From Betaproteobacteria bacterium RBG_16_58_11 (GTDB lineage: Bacteria > Pseudomonadota > Gammaproteobacteria > Burkholderiales > Thiobacteraceae), in the NCBI GenBank assembly GCA_001770235.1, contig MEQN01000097.1, positions 1 through 12,802 on the forward strand: 12,802 nucleotides of DNA, read 5' to 3'. The position numbers and the translations under genes were made by a program. Below, piece after piece: positions 1 through 7,400 of the stretch (the stretch's first letter is position 1; each line of letters starts with the position of its first letter). The notes under the pieces are model-generated. The model worked only from the letters and a program-made list of their open reading frames with translations. It was not told where the DNA came from and searched no databases.

Positions 1-57
1 ATTCTGGATAAATCCCTACAAATTCAATGTTGTTTGGGATGTTGAGAGTTTATTTTC
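1..57. other. left flank of the insertion sequence, no gene seen
   Basis: This AT-richer stretch lies outside the left inverted repeat of the IS. I see no credible coding region, RNA gene or strong promoter in it. Its last bases (AGTTTATTTTC) resemble the reverse complement of the bases just outside the right end of the IS (AGTTTTATTTT), so the near-symmetry of the element continues a little beyond its termini. The 8 bases at 50-57 and at 1139-1146 are not a direct repeat, so no target duplication is visible. Confidence 0.4.
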
Positions 58-80
58 GGCTGTTTTCGCAAATGCTGTTG
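58..80 (+). repeat. left terminal inverted repeat of the IS (IRL)
   Basis: This 23-bp sequence begins GGCTGTTTTCGCAAA and ends TGTTG. Its reverse complement recurs at 1116-1138 with three mismatches. It marks the transposase-binding end upstream of the transposase gene. Confidence 0.9.
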
Positions 81-82
81 GT

Positions 83-99
83 GGCTCACCTGGTGAGCC
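83..99. promoter_or_regulatory. subterminal perfect palindrome inside the IS
   Basis: GGCTCACC at 83-90 and GGTGAGCC at 92-99 form a perfect 8-bp inverted repeat around one central base. It lies 2 bp inside the left terminal repeat and about 60 bp upstream of the transposase start. It could be an operator, a subterminal transposase site, or an RNA hairpin limiting read-through expression. The palindrome is directly visible; its role is inference. Confidence 0.45.
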
Positions 100-158
100 T
101 GCCGGCGCGGATACTGGGTGGCATGGCGCAGGTGCGCCGAATCATCCAGGAGTCTGAA

Positions 159-1115
159 ATGAGGAAATTCGAGTTGAAACGGATCACCGCCGCCTTGCGG
201 CAGATGAGTCCCACGCAACGCAAAGTCGTGGCGACGGAATTGGCTGCACTGGACACGCAACCGGCATCGACGGTGCTCGTCGAGAGCCGTTTTACTGCTG
301 CGGCCACCTGCCCGCATTGCAAGGCTTGTCGCGCGATTCGCCACGGCCACGCCAACGGGCTGCAGCGCTATCGCTGCCGGGATTGCCACAAGACGTTCAG
401 CGCCCTGACCGGCACGCCATTGAGCCGGCTCCACAAGCGCGGCAAATGGCTCGATCAGGCGGCGGCATTGCAGGCTGGGCTGACGCTGCATCAAGTGGCC
501 GAGGCCCTGAACATCCACGTGAGCACCGCACATCGGTGGCGCCACCGTTTCCTGGCATTGCCAGAGCACATTCAGGCCCGGAGCTTGTGCGGAATCGCCG
601 AGGCAGACGAAACGGTGTTCCTGCTCTCCTTCAAGGGAAAGCGGAGCGGACTGGGCCGGAAAGCGCGCAAGCGCGGTGGCAAAGCCAGTAAGCGAGGCAT
701 GTCGAACGAGCAGGTGCCAGTGCTGGTGGCCCGTGATCGTGCTGGCGCCACCATGGATTGCGTCCTCGCGGCCATCGACATGCGGACACTGTCCGCTGCG
801 TTGAAACCGGTTCTGGCCAAGGACGCCGTCCTTTGCACCGACGGCAGCCCGGCGCTGTCCGCAGCGGCGCGTGATATTGGTGTCGAGCATCACGCCATCA
901 ACCTCTCGGCGGGCATCCACGTCGACGGTGCCTGGCACGTGCAGAACGTCAATGCGTATCACAGCCGCCTCAAGAACTGGATCCGAAGGTTCCGCGGCGT
1001 GGCAACGTGTTACCTGCCGAAGTACCTCGGGTGGTTCCGCGCGCTGGATCGGGAATCGGCAAGTGGCTTGAAACCCGCGCAGTGGCTCGCGATGGCGCTC
1101 GGTGGGGTGGCTTAA
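159..1115 (+). CDS. IS1595-family transposase
   Basis: This transposase of 318 residues catalyses movement of the surrounding IS by a DDE-like strand-transfer reaction. The N-terminal half has a zinc ribbon with cysteine pairs C51/C54 and C73/C76, followed by a helix-turn-helix-like segment near residues 110-132 ending in HRWRHRF. The catalytic core shows D150 in AEADET, D228 in CTDGS, then N265-x6-K272 in VNAYHSRLK. It therefore has Asn where classic DDE enzymes have Glu, a variant I recall from some IS1595 subgroups. The ATG at 159 was chosen because AGGAG lies 6 bases upstream. The frame is open back to position 27, but an earlier start would begin outside the left terminal repeat. No frameshift or internal stop is present, so the enzyme appears intact. 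Confidence 0.9.
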   Translation: MRKFELKRITAALRQMSPTQRKVVATELAALDTQPASTVLVESRFTAAATCPHCKACRAIRHGHANGLQRYRCRDCHKTFSALTGTPLSRLHKRGKWLDQAAALQAGLTLHQVAEALNIHVSTAHRWRHRFLALPEHIQARSLCGIAEADETVFLLSFKGKRSGLGRKARKRGGKASKRGMSNEQVPVLVARDRAGATMDCVLAAIDMRTLSAALKPVLAKDAVLCTDGSPALSAAARDIGVEHHAINLSAGIHVDGAWHVQNVNAYHSRLKNWIRRFRGVATCYLPKYLGWFRALDRESASGLKPAQWLAMALGGVA

Positions 1116-1138
1116 CAACATGGTTTGCGAAAACAGCC
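1116..1138 (-). repeat. right terminal inverted repeat of the IS (IRR)
   Basis: Read on the minus strand, this starts GGCTGTTTTCGCAAA and ends TGTTG, matching the left end at 20 of 23 positions. It abuts the transposase stop codon. Confidence 0.9.
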
Positions 1139-1163
1139 AAAATAAAACTAGCCATGACCGTTT

Positions 1164-1223
1164 CCCTCTCTCCGGCTCTCTCCCGTATACGGGAGAGAGT
1201 GACTTAGGCTCGCTGCGCGAGTT
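1164..1223. repeat. dispersed palindromic repeat, copy 1 (upstream of fdxA)
   Basis: The element starts CCCTCTCTCC and continues with a perfect 24-bp palindrome at 1176-1199 (arms CTCTCTCCCGTA and TACGGGAGAGAG). It then has a non-palindromic tail containing GACTTAGGCTCGCT, ending CGAGTT. A near-identical unit occurs at 7301-7361 inside addA, which shows that it is a dispersed element rather than local sequence. It lies between the IS right end and the fdxA promoter region. No U-rich tract follows the hairpin, so it is not a standard intrinsic terminator. It resembles REP or small MITE-like repeats of proteobacteria. Confidence 0.8.
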
Positions 1224-1238
1224 TCGCGTTATTCGCTT

Positions 1239-1265
1239 TTGTTCGCGCCCGCCCGAGGCTAAAAT
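1239..1265 (+). promoter_or_regulatory. possible promoter of the fdxA-addB-addA operon
   Basis: TAAAAT at 1260-1265 matches a sigma-70 -10 box at five of six positions and would give a start near 1272, leaving a leader of about 43 bases before the fdxA ATG. The -35 is poor: TTGTTC at 1239-1244, 15 bases upstream, matches only in TTG. This is the best candidate in the 1139-1314 gap but is weak on sequence alone. Confidence 0.35.
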
Positions 1266-1314
1266 TGCGCCACACCCGTTCTCGAAATAAAACAACCTTA
1301 AAAAGGCACACAGC

Positions 1315-1638
1315 ATGACTTACGTCGTTACCGAATCCTGTATCAAATGCAAATACACCGATTGCGTGGATGTCTGCCCGGTGGACTGCTTCCGCGAAGG
1401 CCCGAATTTTCTGGTGATCGATCCGGACGAATGCATTGACTGCACCCTGTGCGTGGCCGAGTGCCCGGTCGAAGCGATTTTCGCCGAGGACGACGTGCCG
1501 GAGGATCAGCGCGCCTTCACCGCGCTCAACGCCGAGTTGGCCAAAACCTGGAAGCCCATTATCGAACGCAAGGAAAGCCCCGCCGACGCCGATGACTGGG
1601 CCAAGGTAAAAGACAAACGCGGCCTGCTCGAACGCTAA
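1315..1638 (+). CDS. FdxA-type 7Fe-8S ferredoxin
   Basis: This is a 107-residue soluble electron carrier with one [3Fe-4S] and one [4Fe-4S] cluster. The sequence closely follows Azotobacter vinelandii ferredoxin I. Its nine cysteines at 9, 12, 17, 21, 25, 40, 43, 46 and 50 sit in the same order and spacing. By family analogy C9, C17 and C50 bind the 3Fe cluster, C21, C40, C43 and C46 bind the 4Fe cluster, and C12 and C25 are free. The C-terminal extension typical of this family (residues about 58-107, ending in LLER) is present, so the length is normal. An AAAAGG box lies 8 bases before the ATG. It is probably the first gene of an operon with the nuclease-helicase pair that starts 22 bases after its stop. 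Its redox partner cannot be told from the sequence. Confidence 0.95.
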   Translation: MTYVVTESCIKCKYTDCVDVCPVDCFREGPNFLVIDPDECIDCTLCVAECPVEAIFAEDDVPEDQRAFTALNAELAKTWKPIIERKESPADADDWAKVKDKRGLLER

Positions 1639-1660
1639 ACCGCCATCCCTTTGCGGCGCG

Positions 1661-4411
1661 ATGCCAGCCATCCTCACCTGCCGCTTATCCGAAACCGGCC
1701 TGCTGCGCGGCGCGGCGCGGTCGCTGATTGAGGCCGAACGGGCGCGCCTGCCGGATTTAAGCGCGGTCACGGTGCTGCTGCCCAACTTGCATGCGGCCCC
1801 CGCCCTCGCCCGCGCGCTGGGGCAAGAAGCGGGGCTCCCCACCCTGCTGCTGCCTGTCTTGACCACGCTGCCGCAACTGGCCAAGCAAGCGTCGCTCGAT
1901 CAGCCCAGCGTGCCGGACAGCGAGCGTCAAAGCCTGTTGTATGGCGCGCTGCGCGCACGCAAATGGTTTCGCGATGCCACGCTGTTGTGGCCGCTGACGG
2001 CTGAGCTGCTGAAATTGTTCGACGAGCTCACGCTTAACCAAGTTCGCCTACCCGATTCCCACGACGATTTTTTGCATCAACTGGAAACAGCCTACGCCGC
2101 CACCGCCGGCGCATCGCTGCAATTCGAAGCGCGCCTGGCGCATGAGCTCTGGCACGCGCTGCGCCATGATTTAGGCGCGCGCCTGGATGCCGCCAGCACC
2201 TATGCCTTGCAGCTCGGCCAGCTTGCACAGACCGCGAACGCGCCCTTGTATGGCTTAGGCCTCACTGATCTCGCACCGATCGAGCGCGATTTTCTGATAG
2301 CGTATGCCGAGCGGGCGCCGGTCACGCTGTTCGAATCTCCATCGCTTGCTGAAGACGAATCGGACGGCGGCTTGCTATTGCGGGCGGCATGGGGAATACA
2401 GGGAGCGGGAAGCGGGGAGCGGGAAGCAGAAAACCACCCCGCCCTGTTCGAGCGCGCGCTTGCGCTGCGTGCGGCGAATCCGGTGAGTCCTGTTATTGAC
2501 AAGCTCAAGCTGTTCGGCGCGCAATCATTGGAAGAAGAAGCGCTCGCTGCCGCGACCCAAATACGGCTGTGGCTCACCGAGGGCAAACGCGACATTGCCA
2601 TCGTCGCGCAGGATCGGCTCGCCGCGCGGCGGCTGCGCGCGCTCTTGGAGCGGCACGCGATTTACGTCAAGGATGAAACCGGCTGGACGTTTTCCACCAC
2701 CGCCGCCAGCGCCCTCATCATGCGCTGGCTGGATCTGGTGGCGGACGATTTCTATTACCAGGATCTGCTGGATTTTCTCAAGTCGCCGCTGGTGTTGAGC
2801 CAGATGCCGCGCGAAGAGCGGCGCGAAGCGGTGTCCACCTTAGAGCTGCTGATCCGCGAACACAACGTCGTGTCGCGCTTGGCGCATTATCTCGATCTGG
2901 CGCGCCGCTACGATGCCTTGGCGTGCGTCCCCTTACTCGAAGCACTCAATACGGCGCGCAGCGGCTGGCAGACGCGGCGCGCGCAGCCCTTGCGCGATTG
3001 GCTCAAACTGCTGACCGGCACGCTGTCGCAGCTCGGCATGCTGGAGCCGCTGGCGCGCGATCTCGCCGGTGGACAAATGCTGGATATGCTCGCGCGCTCG
3101 ATGCGCGAATTGGAAACGTCGTCAGAAACTTTTCGCTTTGCCGAATGGCGGCACTGGTTGAATCAATGCTTCGAGCGCGCCACTTTTCTCGATACGGGTA
3201 TCGATAGCACTATCGTCTTCACCCATCTGCCGGCAACGCGTTTGCGCGCCTTCGACGCCACCCTGCTCTTGGGCTGCGATGCGCGCCACTTGCCTTCGCC
3301 GCCTGCCGCGACGGTGTTTTTCAATCAAGCAGTACGCGCGAGTCTGGGCTTGCCCACTTGGCGCGATGCGTGGCTGGTCGAGCAAGGCGATGCGGCGGGG
3401 CTGCTCGCGCGCTCGGGCATGGTGTTGGCGACATGGCAAGCCTTCCAACAAAGCGAGCCTAATCTGTTAAGCCCGCTGTTCGAATTGCTCGAAACCTGCC
3501 ACACCCAAGCCTACGGCGTGAATCTGCGCGATACGCGGCTGCGTTCCCTGCTGGGAATACCCTCCACCCTCGCACCCGATTTAATGCAAGCGCAACCCGC
3601 GCCCCGGCTCGATACCGCGACCATCCCCCAGGAAATTTCCGCCAGCGCCTATGGCAGCCTGATGAACTGCCCCTACCAATATTTCGCGCGCCATGTGCTG
3701 AAGCTGAATGAGCTGGACGAAGTGCAGCTCACCTTGGAGAAGCGCGATTTCGGCAGCATCGTGCACCACATTCTGCATAAATTTCATCACAGCCACCCCA
3801 CGCTCGGCGACGAACCGGACGCCCACTGGGAAGCCGTGCTGCGCGAAATCAGCCTGCACGTGTTCGCCCCCATGCTGCGCATCAATTACCTGAGCCGCGC
3901 TTGGCTGGCGCAGTGGGAAAAACTGATTCCCGCCTATTTGGCCTGGCAGCGCGAACATGAAGCCCAGGGCTGGCAATGGCACAGTGGCGAAGTAGCTGAG
4001 CGGCTGACGATGACGTTGGCCACCGGCGCACCCTTAACCCTCAAAGGCAAACTCGACCGGCTGGATGAAGGCGGCGCGGGCTGCACCGTGATCGATTACA
4101 AAATGAAAACCAAGAGCGATCTGCGCAAGCAGTTGAAGCTGCCGGGCGAGGATGTGCAACTGCCGGTATATGCGCTGTTGGCGGGCGAGCGCGTGACGCA
4201 GGCGGCCTACCTGAGCTTTCACCAGGACACCGTGGAAACCGTGCAGCCGGAAGGCGATATTAACCAACTTGCGACGGATGTCGTGCAGCGCTTGCAGGCC
4301 ATCTTCGAAGGTATTCATGCGGGCGCCGGCCTGCCTGCGCAAGGCGCGGAGGAGGCCTGCGCGCTGTGCGAAATGGAAGGCGTGTGCCGGCGCAATTATT
4401 GGAACACATGA
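1661..4411 (+). CDS. AddB-like PD-(D/E)XK iron-sulfur nuclease subunit (DNA repair)
   Basis: This 916-residue protein is probably the second subunit of an AddAB-type helicase-nuclease that resects double-strand DNA ends for recombination. The C-terminal nuclease shows D799 in GKLDRLDE, D812-Y-K814 in VIDYK, and Q833-xxx-Y837 in QLPVY. Four cysteines, C670 (MNCPYQYF), C900, C903 and C909, have the C...Cx2Cx5C layout of the AddB iron-sulfur staple. The N-terminus (VTVLLPN) resembles the inactivated helicase domain of AddB rather than a true Walker A. At about 916 residues it is shorter than Firmicute AddB and fits the betaproteobacterial 'probable DNA repair protein' family. The ATG has no clear Shine-Dalgarno, but no better in-frame start lies after the fdxA stop. 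Its last bases overlap the next start (ATGA). A short tandem repeat at 2401-2427 is translated in frame. The exact subunit name is a family-level inference. Confidence 0.85.
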   Translation: MPAILTCRLSETGLLRGAARSLIEAERARLPDLSAVTVLLPNLHAAPALARALGQEAGLPTLLLPVLTTLPQLAKQASLDQPSVPDSERQSLLYGALRARKWFRDATLLWPLTAELLKLFDELTLNQVRLPDSHDDFLHQLETAYAATAGASLQFEARLAHELWHALRHDLGARLDAASTYALQLGQLAQTANAPLYGLGLTDLAPIERDFLIAYAERAPVTLFESPSLAEDESDGGLLLRAAWGIQGAGSGEREAENHPALFERALALRAANPVSPVIDKLKLFGAQSLEEEALAAATQIRLWLTEGKRDIAIVAQDRLAARRLRALLERHAIYVKDETGWTFSTTAASALIMRWLDLVADDFYYQDLLDFLKSPLVLSQMPREERREAVSTLELLIREHNVVSRLAHYLDLARRYDALACVPLLEALNTARSGWQTRRAQPLRDWLKLLTGTLSQLGMLEPLARDLAGGQMLDMLARSMRELETSSETFRFAEWRHWLNQCFERATFLDTGIDSTIVFTHLPATRLRAFDATLLLGCDARHLPSPPAATVFFNQAVRASLGLPTWRDAWLVEQGDAAGLLARSGMVLATWQAFQQSEPNLLSPLFELLETCHTQAYGVNLRDTRLRSLLGIPSTLAPDLMQAQPAPRLDTATIPQEISASAYGSLMNCPYQYFARHVLKLNELDEVQLTLEKRDFGSIVHHILHKFHHSHPTLGDEPDAHWEAVLREISLHVFAPMLRINYLSRAWLAQWEKLIPAYLAWQREHEAQGWQWHSGEVAERLTMTLATGAPLTLKGKLDRLDEGGAGCTVIDYKMKTKSDLRKQLKLPGEDVQLPVYALLAGERVTQAAYLSFHQDTVETVQPEGDINQLATDVVQRLQAIFEGIHAGAGLPAQGAEEACALCEMEGVCRRNYWNT
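2401..2427. repeat. in-frame 13/14-bp tandem repeat within addB
   Basis: GGGAGCGGGAAGC at 2401-2413 is followed directly by GGGGAGCGGGAAGC at 2414-2427, the same unit with one extra G. It encodes a short Gly/Glu/Ser-rich stretch around residues 247-256 (GAGSGEREAE). Local composition is purine-rich and unlike the flanking coding sequence, suggesting either slippage expansion or insertion of a short dispersed repeat. The frame is preserved. Confidence 0.65.
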
Positions 4412-7400
4412 ATAACACGCCTATCGCCCCCTTAATACGCGATGCCCTCGACCCCACCCGTAGCGTGGTGGTGGAAGCCTGCGCCGGCAGCGGCAAGACA
4501 TGGCTTCTGGTGTCGCGCATTATCCGGCTGCTGATCGCGGGAGCAGGCCCATCGGAAATTCTCGCCATCACCTATACGCGCAAGGCGGCGCAGGAGATGC
4601 AAGCGCGGCTCAATGATTGGCTGCGCGAACTGGCTACTGCGCCAGAGGAAACGGTGCGTGCGTTTCTGCGCCAGCGCGCGCTGAACGATGCGGAAATCAC
4701 CCGCGCCCTGCCGCGCGTGCGCGGGCTGTTCGAGTTGGCGCTGACCAGCCGGCCTGCGCTGACCATCAACACCTTTCACGGCTGGTTCCTCGATTTATTG
4801 CAGCGCGCGCCGCTCAATGCCGGTGCGGCGGGTAGCGTGACGCTGCTGGAGCAAACTTCACCCTTGATCGAGGAAGCCTGGCAAAGCTTGGCCGAGCAAC
4901 TGCTCGACGCGCCCGACTCGCCCATCGCGCACGCCTTGAATAATTTGTTCCGCGACTATGGGCTGACCAGCACGCGCAATGTGCTGCAACGTTTCATCGC
5001 CAAGCGCGCGGAGTGGTGGTCGTATGTGCGCGGCCAAGCCGACCCGGTGGCATTCGCGCTGGATCAACTGCAAGAAGAACTCGGCATTGGGTTCGATGAT
5101 CCGATAGTGGAACCGCTGTTCGCGGACGAATTGCTGCTCGCGTCCTTGGAGAAATTCGCTGGGCTGTTGGAGAAAAACGCCACCGACACCGATATCCGTT
5201 ATGCCGCGACAATTCACGAGGGACTGGCCTCGCCCGATCCACAACACCGCTTCAGGACGATTTGCCGCGCATTCTTTAATAAGGACAACGAACCGTATGC
5301 GCGCAAACCCAGCAAGGCGCGCGCAGCGCGGCTGCAAGCAGACGAAGAACAGTACGCCAAGCTGAATGAACGGCTCACAGCGCGTTTAAACCAAGCCAAG
5401 GCAAGCCTGATCGAACAGCGCGCCTTGTGCTTCAATCGCGATGCCCTACTCTGCGGCGAAGCGCTGCTCGCGCATTATCAGCGCTTGAAAGATGGTCGCG
5501 GCGTGCTCGATTTCACCGACATCGAATACCGCACCCACACCTTGCTCACCGAAGACGACCACGCCGCCTATATGCAGTACAAGCTGGATGCGCGCTATCG
5601 GCATATCCTGCTCGACGAATTTCAAGACACCAATCCCTTGCAGTGGCAAATCCTCAAGAGCTGGTTCGATGCCGCCGTGGGTGCTGAGCGCACACCGCAT
5701 GTCTTTGTCGTCGGCGACCCGAAACAATCGATCTACCGCTTTCGCGGCGCGGATGCGCGGCTGTTCAATCTCGCCAAACAGGAGCTCGGCGAGCATTTCG
5801 GCGCGCGCCATTTGACGCAGGATGCCTCGTGGCGCAACGCGCAACCGATACTCGACGTGGTGAACCGTCTATTTTCAGCGGAGCCCGCCTTCGAATCGTT
5901 TCAGCCGCATCATGCGCATCAAGCCAGCCTGCCCGGCCAAGTATGGCTGCTGCCGCTCGAAACGAAACCGGAGGCCGCCGAAGCCGCACAGTTGGGCTTG
6001 CGCAACCCGCTCACCACGCCGCTTGCAGATGCCGCGGAATCCGCGCACCAGCGCGAGGCGGAGCGCATCGCCAGCAGCATCCAAGCCATCGCCGGCCAAT
6101 GGGCGATACACGAAAAAGGCGCGCGCCGCGCCGCCGAGTATCGCGACATCATGCTGCTCACGCGCACGCGCACGCATTTGCGTGTGTACGAAGACGCCCT
6201 GAAGCAGGCAGGCATTCCTTTCCTGACCTCGCGCCGTGGCGGCCTGCTGGAGACGCTGGAAGCGCGCGATCTGAGCGCCTTGCTGGAATTCCTGGTGCTG
6301 CCCTACGCCGATCTCAAGCTCGCGCAAGTGCTGCGCTCGCCGCTGTTTAGCGCGAGCGACCACGATCTGCTGGCCTTGGCTCAAGCGGGTGAAGGGCCGT
6401 GGTGGCGCCGGCTCAATGTCCTGGTCGCATCCGGCGCCGCATCTGAGACGCTCACGCGCGCGCATACCCTGCTCGGCAGTTGGCGATACACCGCCGACCA
6501 ATTGCCGGTGCATGATCTGCTCGACCGCATCTATCACCAAGGCGAGGTGCTGGCGCGCTACCGGCGCGCCACCTCTGCCGCTCTGGCCGATTCGGTAGAA
6601 GCCAATCTGCTGAGCTTTCTCGAACTCTCGCTCACCCTGGAAGGCGGGCGCTATCCGAGCCTGCCCAAATTCATCGATGAATTGGCCGTGCTGCGAAGCA
6701 GCCGCGACGAGGAAGCGCCGGACGAAGGCGTCGTTGCTGACGCGGAAAACGCCGTGCACATCTACACCGTACACGGCGCCAAGGGACTGGAGCGGCCCAT
6801 CGTGTGGCTGATCGATGCCAATAGCGTCACCCCCGTCAAGGATGCCTATGGCGCGCTGGTGGATTGGGCGCCGGGCGACATTTCACCCGCGCATTTTTCC
6901 CTCACCAGCACGCAAGAAGAACGCGGCCAAGCGCGCGCCCCCCACTTCACGCGCGAAGCGGATTTGTTGCAGCGCGAAGAACTCAACCTGCTCTACGTCG
7001 CCATGACCCGCGCGCAGCAATATTTGATTGTGAGCGGATCGGAAGCCAAAAATTCTCAGCGTCCAAGCTGGTATGCGCGGATCAGGAGCGTGATGGAACC
7101 TGGCGGCGATCTAATGCCGCCGGATCAAGCCCCGCTTGCGCCACCGCCCGCCATTCATGCGCCGCCGGCCTTCGACACAGCGCAAGCCCTGCCGGAAATC
7201 GGCCCCGCCTGCGGCCAGCGCGCACAAGTCATCGAAACCCCCGCCATGCGCCACGGCACCTTGCTCCATCGACTGCTGGAGCAACTCACCCCAAGTGGAA
7301 CCCTCTCTCCTAACTCTCTCCCGCGAGCGGGAGAGAGGGACTTAGGCTCGCTACACGAGTTACATAAGCTGCACTTGCGCCAAGAATGGGCCGTCACAGA

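Larger units (their letters stand above)
58..1138 (+). mobile_element. complete IS1595-family insertion sequence, 1081 bp
   Basis: The element is bounded by 23-bp terminal inverted repeats at 58-80 and 1116-1138. They match at 20 of 23 positions, and all three mismatches are in the adjacent positions 16-18. It carries one transposase gene filling almost the whole interior, with the right repeat starting directly after the TAA stop. The size and the GGCTGTTTTCGCAAA terminus fit IS1595-type elements. No 8-bp target duplication is seen, so this is either an old insertion, one whose flank was rearranged, or one whose outer edge is misplaced by a few bases. It looks intact enough to be mobile. It sits upstream of fdxA, reading in the same direction. 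Confidence 0.88.

Noticed and set aside
24..1316. 430-codon open frame on the minus strand across the IS
   Set aside because: It is opposite the transposase gene, runs through both terminal repeats and into the fdxA start, and shows no recognisable family. It is a by-product of high GC.
1204..1884. 226-codon minus-strand open frame over fdxA and the start of addB
   Set aside because: fdxA is an unmistakable gene on the plus strand, and the opposite frame gives no domain-like sequence.
5875..6774. 299-codon minus-strand open frame inside addA
   Set aside because: addA is intact with its helicase motifs through this region. The reverse frame is a codon-bias shadow.
7314..7337. hairpin in addA as an intrinsic transcription terminator
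   Set aside because: The stem is strong but no U-tract follows, and it lies mid-gene with an intact downstream domain.
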